Counted from the stretch's first letter, positions 1 through 8,870 are shown. The stretch: 14,649 nucleotides of DNA from Acanthamoeba lenticulata (GCA_002179805.1 NAVB01000539.1:1-14649), one strand, 5' to 3'. Numbers and translations: made by a program. Notes: a model not told the origin generated them from the letters alone.

Positions 1-1392
1 ACCACGACCGGCGCCAAGAGGTCTGCAAGCTGATGACGAGAGGCTCGTCACGCAGGCGGTGGAGGAGTACGAGCGGGCGCTCGCCGAGGCGCCCAACCAC
101 CCGATCTCGGGCCTCCTGGCCGAGCAAAGTGCGCGCCACCACTCGTCACTAACATGAATTAATATAATATAAATTAATATAATAAACATAAATGTGGGAT
201 TTACTGTAGTAATAAAATTGTGCGTGCAGTTGAGTTTGCGAACGTGTTGGTGCTGAACAAGGTCGACATGGTGACTCCCGAAGAGGCGGCCAAGATCCAC
301 GACATCCTCCACGCCCTCAACCCCGACGCCAAGATCATCACCGTTCGTCCTCCATCCCAACAAATATTGAAACTAAATTATTCTTTATTTCTTTTATAAT
401 AGAATATTTATTGTTTTTTTTTCTTTCTTTTGTAATCGTTGAGTGCAGTCGTCTTACAGCCGGGTGTGCCTAGACGACATCCTCAACACGAAGGCCTTTG
501 ACTGGTCCAAGGCCGCCAACAGCGCCGGTTCGCACACGCACACGCGCGCGCACGCATACACGCACACACGCGATGATGACACACACACACGCGTGGGCAG
601 GTTGGCTCAAGGTGATGCGCGGCGAGTTCGTGGCGCAGGCCAAGACCCTCGGGGTCACCAATTTTGTGTATCGCGCGCGGCGGCCGTTCCACCCGGCCCG
701 CCTGTGGGCCCTCATCCACGACGACGAGCGCAGCGCCTTTGACGGTGTCGTGCGCTCCAAGGGCTTCTTCTGGCTCGCCACCTTCAACGCCACCGTCGGC
801 GACTGGTCCCAGGCCGGTACGCACGGCACACATGAGCACACACGCGCAAACGCGCACGCGCCCGCAGTACCAGGGAGATGACACACGCGCGTGTGTGTGC
901 GGCGAGTAGGCGAGATCATGAACTTCAACCCGGAGGGCCGGTGGTTCGCGACGATGCCCGAGGCCGAGTGGCCCGACGACGAGGACATGCGCCGCAAGAT
1001 CCGCCTCGACTTTGACAACAGCGACCCGCGCGTCGGTTCGTTTGCGCGCGTGTGTTGTGTCGCGCGTGTGTCTCACGTCATCAACTACATTGTGTGCGTG
1101 GTCGGGCAGGCGACCGGCGGCAGGAGCTGGTCTTCATCGGCATCGGCATCGATCAAGACAAGATCACTGCGTGCGTTCCGCCGCACGACACACGCGCACA
1201 CGCCAATAGAATGCCGCGCGAGTTAACGTCAAATTATTGGACACTTCCAGGGCGCTGAACGAGACGCTGCTGACGGACGAGGAGTGGGCCCTCGGGGAGG
1301 AGGCCTGGCGCGAGAAGTGGGCCCACGACGATCCCTTTGGTCCGCTCCTCTGCGACGAAGACGAGGACGGCGACGCCCACAACCACCACTAA
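1..1392 (+). CDS. CobW/COG0523 G3E GTPase, ZigA/YciC-like zinc metallochaperone (5' truncated)
   Basis: Exons by inspection: 2-128 (left edge uncertain), 230-342, 449-527, 601-816, 910-1035, 1110-1170, 1251-1392. The joined frame stays open for 287 residues. Visible: the G3E segment EQIEFANVLVLNKVD, which contains the NKxD guanine-specificity motif, then a CobW C-terminal domain with RPFHPARLW, VVRSKGFFWLATFNATVGDW, WSQAG, GDRRQELVFIGIGID and LLTDEEWALG. These segments resemble bacterial ZigA/YciC proteins more than the usual eukaryotic ZNG1/CBWD form (from memory of the family). Family role: GTP-driven delivery of zinc, or another metal, to client proteins. The P-loop and the metal-binding CxCC motif would lie left of the window and cannot be checked. 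The tail is acidic and ends in an HNHH stretch. The metal specificity and the client are unknown. The first about 40 bases may include an intron boundary. Confidence 0.88.
528..1109 (+). repeat. CA/GT/ACGC simple repeats filling introns 3-5 of the CobW gene
   Basis: Introns 528-600, 817-909 and 1036-1109 consist largely of CACACGCG- or GTGTGCGC-type simple sequence, while the exons between them are ordinary GC-rich coding DNA. In intron 817-909 a CA-rich arm follows the donor (acacacgcgc) and its reverse complement (gcgcgtgtgt) precedes the acceptor, so the intron could fold on itself. These repeats also create spurious open frames on both strands. Confidence 0.75.
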
Positions 1393-1505
1393 GAAGCGAC
1401 CGAAAAAGAAGGAAAAAGGAGCATCCAAGGAATGCAGAGAAAAACGATTTTGCTCCATATCTGTGCCAGTTTTCGTACAGTTTTACGCGGAATTATCACA
1501 ATGGC

Positions 1506-1523
1506 GCCGCTTTATTGGGCGGC
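1506..1523 (+). promoter_or_regulatory. possible promoter element upstream of the USP gene: GCCGC/GCGGC dyad around an ATTGG box
   Basis: GCCGC (1506-1510) and GCGGC (1519-1523) form a short dyad around TTTATTGG, which contains ATTGG (a reversed CCAAT box). It lies about 70-87 bp before the ATG at 1593, inside the 200-bp gap after the CobW stop. This is the only promoter-like pattern I see there. The motif could be chance and no function is shown. Confidence 0.2.
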
Positions 1524-1592
1524 AGTACAGGCAAAGCAAAGTCACGCACGCGAGCTGAACACTACACGCACATCTCCATCTTTACACACACC

Positions 1593-2376
1593 ATGTCCGA
1601 CACCCCTGCCACCCCTGCCACGGAGACCAAGTCCCACGTGATTGCCCTCGATGGCAGCGAGGACGCCGACAAGGCGTTTACTTGGGCGCTTCGTAATCTG
1701 GTGCGAGGCTTCGCCCCTCTACGAGTTGAATCGAGGGAAAAATCTAACGCCAGCTCTTTCCTTGCAGCCCAAGAAGGACACGCTTATCCTCGTGCACGGC
1801 ATCCACACGCTGCCCCTCGAGAATCCTCACATGGTACGCCAGCACGGGAACCCTACACGTTCAGCAACGATCTCGCATCTGACAAGTCGCCTCTCGTAGG
1901 ACTGGATGGACCAGGCCACCACCGTCTCGCGGGAGGAGCGCGCACGCCTGGCCAAGGAACGCCACAAGGCGCTCTTCAGCCACTACGAGAAGCGCTGCAA
2001 GGAGGCTGACGTACGCCACCCTCCACCCCCCCTCGCATCGTCTCCTTCCGCCTCGAGGAGAAGCTGACTTGGCCATGCGACTCGCCGTCTCCAGCGTGTA
2101 TGCACCTTTGAAACGGTCAAGTTCAGGAGCACGGGCGAGCTGGCGAACAACATCTGCCGCGTGGCCGAGCACGACCGGGCCTCGACTGTCATCGCGGGCT
2201 CGCGAGGCCTCGGCCTCTACGACCGCGTCATGCTCGGTGCGCGCCTCTGAAAACACAAACGCACGCACGCACGCAAGAAGGGGCGCTCACTCACGCGTGT
2301 GTGGTGAACAGGTTCGGTGAGCACTGCCCTGCTCAACCGATGCCGCTCCTCGGTCTTGATCGCGCGTGACCAGTGA
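1593..2376 (+). CDS. universal stress protein (UspA/ATP-binding type)
   Basis: Exons 1593-1700, 1768-1833, 1900-2010, 2095-2236 and 2312-2376 give 163 residues, a normal size for a single-domain Usp. The start MSDTPATPATETKSHVIALD leads into a typical first beta strand (HVIALDGSEDADKAFTWAL). Strand 2 follows as DTLILVHGIH. Near the C-terminus is TVIAGSRGLGLYDRVMLGS, which matches the ATP-binding Usp signature G-x2-G-x9-G-S exactly (G130, G133, G143, S144), and the protein ends STALLNRCRSSVLIARDQ. Usp proteins are small Rossmann-like alpha/beta dimers, usually cytosolic, that bind ATP and are linked to stress or dormancy. The exact role here is unknown. The four introns are 66-84 bp with GTGCG or GTACG donors. 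The gene lies between two unrelated + strand genes. The exon 4 acceptor at 2094 was chosen because it restores the frame and the conserved block. Confidence 0.92.
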
Positions 2377-2917
2377 GCGTGGAATAGACCTGCAGCTTCG
2401 CCTTCCCTCCAAGGCTGGACTTTCTGTCGCTGTCTCCATTTTCTTTTCTTCACCTCTTCTTTGATGTACATGAAACGCCCTCCTTGAAGGAGAAGATGAA
2501 GAGATGATGAACATAAAGTTTTCACGCCGATGTGCCCATATGCCAAAGGAATACTTCCGAGCCAAACATGCAGGATTGCCTCGTCCATCAGGCAGCCATG
2601 GGAATGAGCCCACGGGAGCACTTCGTGGTGGCCAGGTCTGCTCGTCACACGGGCAGCCGTTGGCGCGCTACCACTGGCGCACGTCCAAGAGAGCACCGCC
2701 CAGGGCCTGCAGAGCGACTCATCACTATGACAGAGCCACATGGCCCTGCACCGGAACCAATCACTTTCTGCCAGTAATGAGTCGCGGAGAACTCGATGAG
2801 TTATCCGAAAGGAGTCAAGTGTCGACAGTAGCGCAACGTTGGGACAGTGCAGACCAACAGGGCGGACAGACACACAACCACAAGCTAACGTCGTCTTGGG
2901 CTGCGCAAGGACAAACG
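2377..2917. other. intergenic region / presumed promoter of the CMD-repeat gene
   Basis: These 541 bp lie between the USP stop and the chosen start of the next gene. The + strand frame that continues into the next gene is open from 2504, and the - strand also carries a long open frame (2217-3122). Codon choice here is not GC3-biased (many AAA, GAA, CCA, TCA), unlike the real exons, and I recognise no domain in either translation. A small dyad CTCCTT/AAGGAG sits near 2480-2492. I treat the stretch as non-coding 5' DNA. Confidence 0.5.
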
Positions 2918-5375
2918 ATGTGGCGACAGAGCGTGACGGCAAGGTCGGCGATGGGTGCCTGGCGGGGCCTGGCAAGGAGCAGCAGCACAGCGCGCCGCCT
3001 TCCCCTCGCCTCGGCGTCTGTTGTCTTATCCTCCTCTTCAACCACCTCCACCACCAACAACACTTCTCTTTCTTCCCCTCTACGCGGTCTCGCCACCTCT
3101 GGGACTCCTCCTGGTACGGCAAGAACTTCTTTGTTGAAGATGATGAGCGGTAGAGAAACTCACCCTTTAACCGCTACACACGCAGCCGCTGAACCGCCAG
3201 TGACGGTGAACAGGTCGGCCCGCAAGCGCTACGTGCGTCATCCCTGGAATGACAGCGAGTCGGTCCTCTCCGACGACCTCCGCATCCTGACCTACCTCGC
3301 GGGCAACGCCGCCGCGGGCAACCTTAGTGGTACCCCACTTTTTTTTTAATTTTAAAATCAAATAATATTAAATGTTCCCATTATTTTAATCTTTTCTTAT
3401 TGCGCGTACACAGCCGTGGCGCGCGACTGGTGCTACTTGGACCCGGCCAAGCACGCGGCGGGCATGGACGTTCTCCTCCAGAACGTCATCTTTGCAGGCG
3501 TTCCCAAAGTGTACGCTCTACTCTACTCTGTTCTCATCTTCTTCTTGTTCATCGCTGCTGACTTCACGACGACGTAAAAGGCTGAACGCGCTGCAGACGG
3601 TGACTGAGCTGGGCGTGGAGAGCCGCTCCGTGCTGGAGCCGACCTTCCCCGAGGGCGATGCCTTCCCCGAGCCCGTCGGCTACGACGACTTCATCGCGCG
3701 TGGCGAGGCCGAGATGCACCTGGCCTTCTGCCACAAGTACCCGCGTCTGCGCGAGCGCATGGCCGAGCTCCATCCGGCCCTCGACAAGTGGATGGTCGAC
3801 ACCGTGTGGGGCCGCCTCCGCTCGCGCACGGGCCTCGCCTCCAAGGAGCGCCAGCTGTGCGCCCTCGCCGCCCTCGCGGGCAACATCGTCTGGCCCCAGT
3901 TCAAGTCCTCGATCATCGGTTCGTTCTCTTCTTCTTCTTCCTCTTCGTGGCGCTACACGCGTCATGCCGGCGCAAAAAAAAAAAAAAAATTGATTTTTTT
4001 GGCGGGAAACGGCGACAGTGGCCCTGAACAGCGGCTGCACGCTCGAGGAGGTGCGGGCCGTGCTCGACCAGACCGGCCGGGTGTGGGGCACGTCGGCTCA
4101 GATCATGGTCGACGCCCTGTGGACCGACCTCAACAAGAAGGCCCTCCACAGCTGGCGCGACGGCTCGTGCGAGACGGCGCTTCACCGCCACACGCCCAAC
4201 GACACGGGCATCCCGGCCTCGACGCCCATCCCCGCCAACAACCACAGTACGAGATGACTTTTATTCTATTTATTTATCCTATTTTCGCCCCGGATTCCAC
4301 ACATTCTTCGCTGAATGCCGCTACACGGCTGGGCTGACTGCTACATGGCTGGCGTGATGCAGCCAAGTACACAACGTCTACCAAGCACCCGTTCATGTAC
4401 TTGAACCGCATGGAGGACGCCATCCCACACCACCTCCGCGTGCTGGCCCTCCTCGCTGCCCACACCGCCTCTGGTACGTCGCGCCATCATCGGTGCATTC
4501 CTCGCATTCCTTTCTTTCTCATCGTACAATGTGCGTTAAACGTGAAAAGGCAACTTGACGCGCGTGGGCGTGGACTGGAGCTATTTGGGCGAAGAGCATC
4601 ATGAAGCCGGCCTCGAGGTCATCCTCCAGACGGTCATCTTTGGCGGCTTCCAAAAGTCCATCAACGCGCTCCAGATGGTGCACAACGTGGGCGTGTCGCC
4701 GACGGCCATCAACTACGAGGCTGAGCAAAAGGTGGAGGACCGGCGAGTCAACGTCAAGCGCGGCAGCGACCTCCTCAAGCTCATCTACCAGAAGCAGTAC
4801 CCTCGCCTGCGCGAGAAGATGCGCTTCATGCACTCGGACGTGGAGAAGGTCATCGTCGAGTGGGCCTACGGCCGTGTCCTCGCCCGGCCCAGCACCATCC
4901 TCGCTCCCAAGGACCGCGAGCTGTGCGTTTTTGGCATTCTTCACACTTCATGTTTCATGATTCTAAAAAGCTTTTTTGCTGACGTCATCCGCCTCCTTGT
5001 GGCCACAACAGGTGCGCGTTGGCGTGCTTGAGCGGCCAGATCGTGTTCCCGCAGCTGCACTCGCACATCCTGGGCGCGCTCAACGCGGGCGCGCGGCTGG
5101 AGGAGATCCGCGCCATCTTTGACCAGACCGAGTACGTCTGGGGCCCTGACGCCCAGATCATGATCGACGGCTTCTGGCTTGACTTTGCCCAGCGCTACAC
5201 CTACCACAAGCAGCAGGCCGCTGCCGCCAAGGTCGGTCACCGTTTTTATTTTTATTCTTTTAAGTTGTGTTTTTGCTAACATGGATGATCAATTCAACCC
5301 CAGGCCGCCCGAGCAAAGGAGGAGCCCGTCATGCCCAAGACCAAGAATGATGCTGGCTCTGTGTTTACTGGCTAA
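2918..5375 (+). CDS. tandem carboxymuconolactone decarboxylase (AhpD/CMD-like) domain protein, probably mitochondrial
   Basis: Exons 2918-3113, 3186-3329, 3414-3510, 3581-3918, 4019-4246, 4363-4473, 4550-4922, 5012-5231 and 5304-5375 give 592 residues, or 616 if the in-frame intron 3114-3185 is retained. The first about 65 residues are Arg/Ser/Ala-rich with no acidic residue (MWRQSVTARSAMGAWRGLAR at the start) and contain PLRGLATS, like a mitochondrial presequence and its cleavage site. Two homologous repeats of about 200 aa follow: repeat 1 has DDLRILTYLAGNAAAGNLS, DWCYLD, NVIFAGVPKVLNALQTV and ERQLCALAALAG; repeat 2 has PHHLRVLALLAAHTASGNL, DWSYLG, TVIFGGFQKSINALQMV and DRELCALACLSG. Each repeat ends in a CMD helix pair (ALNAGARLEEIRAIFDQTEYVWG in type). 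No CxxC redox pair of AhpD type is seen. The start at 2918 was preferred over 2504 on codon usage and the presequence. The reaction is unknown. Confidence 0.82.
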
Positions 5376-5739
5376 GCATAATGACGTTGGGAACAAGAAA
5401 AAGATATCCGCGAGTCTTTCTAGCCTTTGAATAACAACACGTTGTGGGAAGACCTCGTAGCACTATCACCGTCTGGCTTCAATTCTACTTGAGTGTGTAG
5501 AACAACAACAAGAGAAGAACGGCAGGCAAGCAGGTGCCGTTTTCCAAATTTTTGGAGGACATTTCGAAAAACGGATGCCAGAAACGAATGACCGCAGAAG
5601 TCTCTTCCGGACACCGAAAAAGGGTAACCGCGCTTGCCCGGTTCTTGTGCATTACACACAACGACTTTACGAGCAAGGCCTCCGTTCAATCTGCCGCGAT
5701 TGAACTTGTGGAAGTCCGAACTTCTGCCTCCTTGTTGAG
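5376..5739. other. intergenic region / presumed promoter and 5' UTR of the amidotransferase gene
   Basis: These 364 bp lie between two + strand genes. No coding signal was found: the frame open from 5534 crosses the next gene's exon 1 and intron out of its reading frame. Small dyads are visible, CGGCA/TGCCG at 5520-5539 and TCCAAA/TTTGGA near 5543-5557. I saw no clear TATA box. Confidence 0.5.
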
Positions 5740-8651
5740 ATGTGCCGGTATTTCCCTCTGCCTTTATCTCTTTGTTGCCGTCCAAACACTAACTCTCTCA
5801 TCTAAACCCTTCTCAGATGGATGGTTTATAAGGCACCTACTCCAACTTCAAGGGGAGCCCTTCTCCGATTTACGTGCCAAGGAGTCTGACTTTTGGTGTC
5901 ATTTTTTCTTCCGCTTTTTTTTGCCATTTTCTTTTGGGGCTGTGCAGGGCCAGGAAGTGCTGCTGGCGGAGCTGGTGACGCGCCCGCCCAACTCGATCAT
6001 CCACCAAAGCCGCCACAGCCCCTACTTGCCCTACCTGCAGGGCTCGGTCGAGGAGATCAAGGCCCGCAACCACGCCATTAACGGTGACGGCTTCGGCGTC
6101 GCCTGGTACGACCATGTGTGCCCCGACGAGCCCTGCGTCTTCACCTCCGTCCAGCCCTCATGGCACTGCACCAACCTCCAGAACCTGGCCAACCACATTC
6201 GGTGCGCCACACCACTTCTTCTTCCTCATCAGTTGCGGCGTCGCTGGGCTGTACTTTGACTCTCGTGGCTACACGCAACCAACAAACCACTACCCACTTT
6301 TTTTTTCATTCTTTTTATTTTCTTATTCTTTATTTTCTTCAGGACACACTGCATTTTTGCCCACGTCAGAGCTGGTACGCCCTATTGTATTTATGGATTT
6401 ATTTCTATATTATATATATAAAGAATATAGAATTTTAATAATCCCTTTTACTACACGACAGCTTCACCGGGCTCGTTGATCTCGCAAAGCAACTGCCACC
6501 CGTTCCGCTTCGGGCGGCTCCTGTTCATGCACAACGGCGGCATCGCCCACTTTGAGCAGGTCAAGTACTCCATCCTCCACACGATCCAGCACACCAGCGC
6601 CAGCTACATCCGCGGCACCACCGACAGCGAGACCGCCGGCGCCCTCTTTGTCCACTACTTGGGTGACCCCACCGCCGTCCACGACGGCCACGCCCTCAAG
6701 GTACGCGCTGACATCGCACACACGCATGCACGCACACACGCATGCACGCACACGCGTGCGTGCTGACACCGCACACGCACACGCGCCCGCGCGCAGGCCG
6801 CGATGTTAAAGATGATGTCCCACCTGGTGGGCCTCATCCGGTGGCAAGAGTCCAAGGTGGCCTCCTCTTCCTCTAGTCCGCGCGGGCCGCCGCACGCCGT
6901 CGGCAGCCCGAGACCGTGCAGCGGCGGCACGGCGGCGGCTGACGGCCACATGCCGTCGTCCCTCAACTTTGCTGTCACCGACGGCTGCGTCGTCATCGCC
7001 ACGCGCTACCGCGACTCCAAGTACGTTTAGGATTCTTGCCATTCCGCTATTTTTGTACATTTTAAAAAATGCATTTTAAATGGTTTTGGTGTGGAATCGA
7101 TGCACGCACAGGGAGCAGGACCCGCCGAGCCTGTACTACTCGGAGGCCCAGCAGATGATCGACCCGCAGGACGGCTCTGCCTCGCCTCTCTGCTGGAAAT
7201 ATCCCTCCAAGCGCCTGGTACGCGTTCTACGTGCTGATTATTTTCTATTCGTTTAAATAAAAGAATTTAAAAAAATATAAATAAAAATATAAATAAATTC
7301 TTTTATTTAAACGAAACGAAAACAAAAACAAAAAATAACAACAAAATAACAAAACAAAAACAAAAACAAAACCAGATCGATTCGATCGTGATCTCGTCGG
7401 AGCCGCTGACCAAGGACGAGTCGGCGTGGAAGCTCGTGCCGCGCAACCACCTCCTCGTGGTCACCAACAGCCAGCGGACCGTCATCGAGCCCATCCACCT
7501 CCGCACCCTCTACTCCTCCAGCGACTCTGTCGGTATTCACCTCTTCCATTTCTTTCTTCGAATTCATTTAGTTGACTTTATTTTATCTTCAATATTTTTA
7601 TTTTTAAAAAATGCCAGATATATTCGAGGCGGACGCGAGCGCGTCCGAGTTGGCGGCGGCGGGCAAGTGGGACGAGGGCCAGCAGGTGGCCACCCGGAGC
7701 GACGCCTCATCATCAGCATCAGCACCGTCCTCTTCGTCCCACCACGCGCGCCGGCACAGCACCTTTGCGTCCGCCACTTCAGCCGCCACCACCAGTGGCG
7801 GCGGGAGGAGGGCGGCGGCAATGGCCAAGCGGCGCGTGGCCAGCAGCGTCCACTTGGCCGTGCCGTCGGCGCAGGCGCTCCATAAGCGGAGCGCCAGCCA
7901 CGAGAGCGGCCTCACGTTCACCAAAATGGCGTCGCCGCCGTCGTCGTCTTCCGCCGCCACCGACAGCCCCACCGTGACGACGACGATGAGCAAGTCGCAG
8001 AAGAAGAAACACAAGAAGAAGATGATGAAGATGAAGCAACAGGCCAAGGAGGTCGAGGCCTCGAACGACGAGGAGGACGAGGAGGGGGATGAGGAAGAAG
8101 AGGAGGAGGAAGAAGCTGCAGGCGCGTCCAAGCAGCAGCTCGGAGCCGTCCCGAGCATCACCATCAACGACAACAACAACAACAACAGCAGCAGCAGCAG
8201 CAGCAGCCAGAAGAAGAAAAAGCAGAAGAAGGAGAAGAAGAGGCCTCAACTCCCGATACCGTCAGCACCATCAGCATCATCATCATCATTGGCGTCATCA
8301 CCAACAACAACAACAACAAAACAGGAGCAAGTTGAGCAGACGCTGCGATCGCTGCTGGCCTTTTGGCGCGGCTTCGCGGCGGGCCTGGGCTTGGCCCTCC
8401 TTCTCCTCTCGCTGCTGGCCGCGACCATTGTGGCGGGCCACCACTACTTCTACTTCGACAACAACAACCACCAGCACCAGCACGATCACCTTCAATCTCT
8501 CCTCTCGTCAACGGTTCATCCTCATCATCGTGACAGTGGCGCGTCGTCGCTCCTGACGGCAGCTGAGCAGCACCTCCAGCTTTCTCGCAGCAGCAATGAC
8601 TTGGCTTGTCCACCATGCATGGCAGCAACAGGAGGAGCAAGCATCCAATAA
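5740..8651 (+). CDS. class II glutamine amidotransferase (DUG3/YafJ/EgtC-like) with low-complexity tail and C-terminal membrane helix
   Basis: Exons 5740-5747, 5817-5832, 5948-6201, 6343-6374, 6462-6700, 6797-7020, 7112-7217, 7376-7532 and 7618-8651 give 689 residues. The rebuilt start is MCRWMVYKGQEVLLAELV. Cys2 is the Ntn-type nucleophile once Met1 is removed. Further class II motifs: TRPPNSIIHQS, INGDGFGVAWY, CIFAHVRAASPGS, NCHPF, FMHNGGI and RGTTDSETAGALF. In yeast, Dug3 is the amidotransferase subunit of the cytosolic glutathione-degrading complex. EgtC relatives act in ergothioneine synthesis, so the substrate here is uncertain. Residues from about 346 (last exon) are Ser/Lys/Glu/Asn-rich with poly-Glu and poly-Lys blocks. 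About residues 597-621 form a hydrophobic helix (GFAAGLGLALLLLSLLAAT core), followed by about 68 His/Gln/Ser-rich residues. That tail is not part of the usual soluble enzyme. The boundary of exon 2 is the weakest point. Confidence 0.86.
7248..7315. repeat. perfect 22-bp inverted repeat (hairpin) inside amidotransferase intron 7
   Basis: The arm 7248-7269 (begins TTCGTTTAAATAAAAG) is exactly reverse-complementary to 7294-7315 (ends TTTTATTTAAACGAA), over 22 of 22 positions, with a 24-nt AT-only spacer. It sits within the 158-bp intron 7218-7375, which is otherwise an A-rich tract with repeated AAACAAAA units. The RNA could form a stable stem-loop. Confidence 0.9.
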
Positions 8652-8652
8652 A
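8647..8652 (+). promoter_or_regulatory. AATAAA poly(A)-signal hexamer overlapping the amidotransferase stop codon
   Basis: The end reads CAA TAA A, so the hexamer AATAAA (8647-8652) contains the stop TAA (8649-8651). It lies inside a CCAAT-AA-ATTGG inverted repeat (8645-8656) and is followed at once by a 7-bp hairpin, GGAGCTT/AAGCTCC (8655-8661 and 8670-8676). Whether it acts as the cleavage signal is not shown. If it does, the 3' UTR is only a few tens of bases. Confidence 0.4.
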
Positions 8653-8796
8653 TTGGAGCTTAATAATTAAAGCTCCTGTGAAAAGGACCTCTCTATCCTC
8701 TTGTTCTCTCGCCTGAGGGGCTTTAAGAGCTCACCGTGGCACAACCCCTATCAGAGTACTATTAATCATAGTGTCGTGTCATCGTATGATAGCAAT

Positions 8797-8868
8797 GGTT
8801 CGGTGGTGTAGTGGTATCACGTCTGCCTCACACGCAGTAGGTCCTGGGTTCGAACCCCAGTCGAACCA
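8797..8868 (+). tRNA. tRNA-Val (anticodon CAC)
   Basis: This is a 72-nt cloverleaf. Acceptor GGTTCGG pairs with TCGAACC (one G-U), with discriminator A. The D arm carries the A box TGGTGTAGTGG. The anticodon loop CTCACAC gives anticodon CAC, reading GUG. The T arm is CTGGG-TTCGAAC-CCCAG and contains the B box. There is no intron and CCA is not encoded. The anticodon stem TCTGC/GCAGT has one T-T mismatch at its outer pair. A T5 run at 8871-8875 serves as Pol III terminator. Confidence 0.95.
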
Positions 8869-8870
8869 AC

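Noticed and set aside
157..183. 12-bp direct repeat AATTAATATAAT in intron 1 of the CobW gene
   Set aside because: It is simple AT-rich intron sequence with two copies only and nothing to suggest an element.
483..1076. Two overlapping minus-strand frames of 182 and 197 codons over the CobW gene
   Set aside because: They run through CA/GT repeat introns and are antisense to conserved CobW exons.
2504..2917. N-terminal extension of the CMD-repeat protein from an upstream ATG at 2504
   Set aside because: The frame is open but third positions lack the GC bias of the exons, and it would bury the presequence-like leader that starts at 2918.
2217..3122. Long open frame on the minus strand (301 codons) across the USP 3' end and the start of the CMD gene
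   Set aside because: It overlaps confirmed USP exons antisense, has no recognisable domain and no local codon bias. It is open by composition.
5534..6259. Plus-strand 241-codon frame through the amidotransferase start region
   Set aside because: It reads exon 3 in frame only after crossing two introns and lacks the required MCRW start. Splicing explains the region better.
7604..8185. Minus-strand frames opposite the amidotransferase tail (poly-Leu, poly-Ser and poly-Val rich)
   Set aside because: These are antisense shadows of the Glu/Lys/Ser/Asn repeats of the coding strand.
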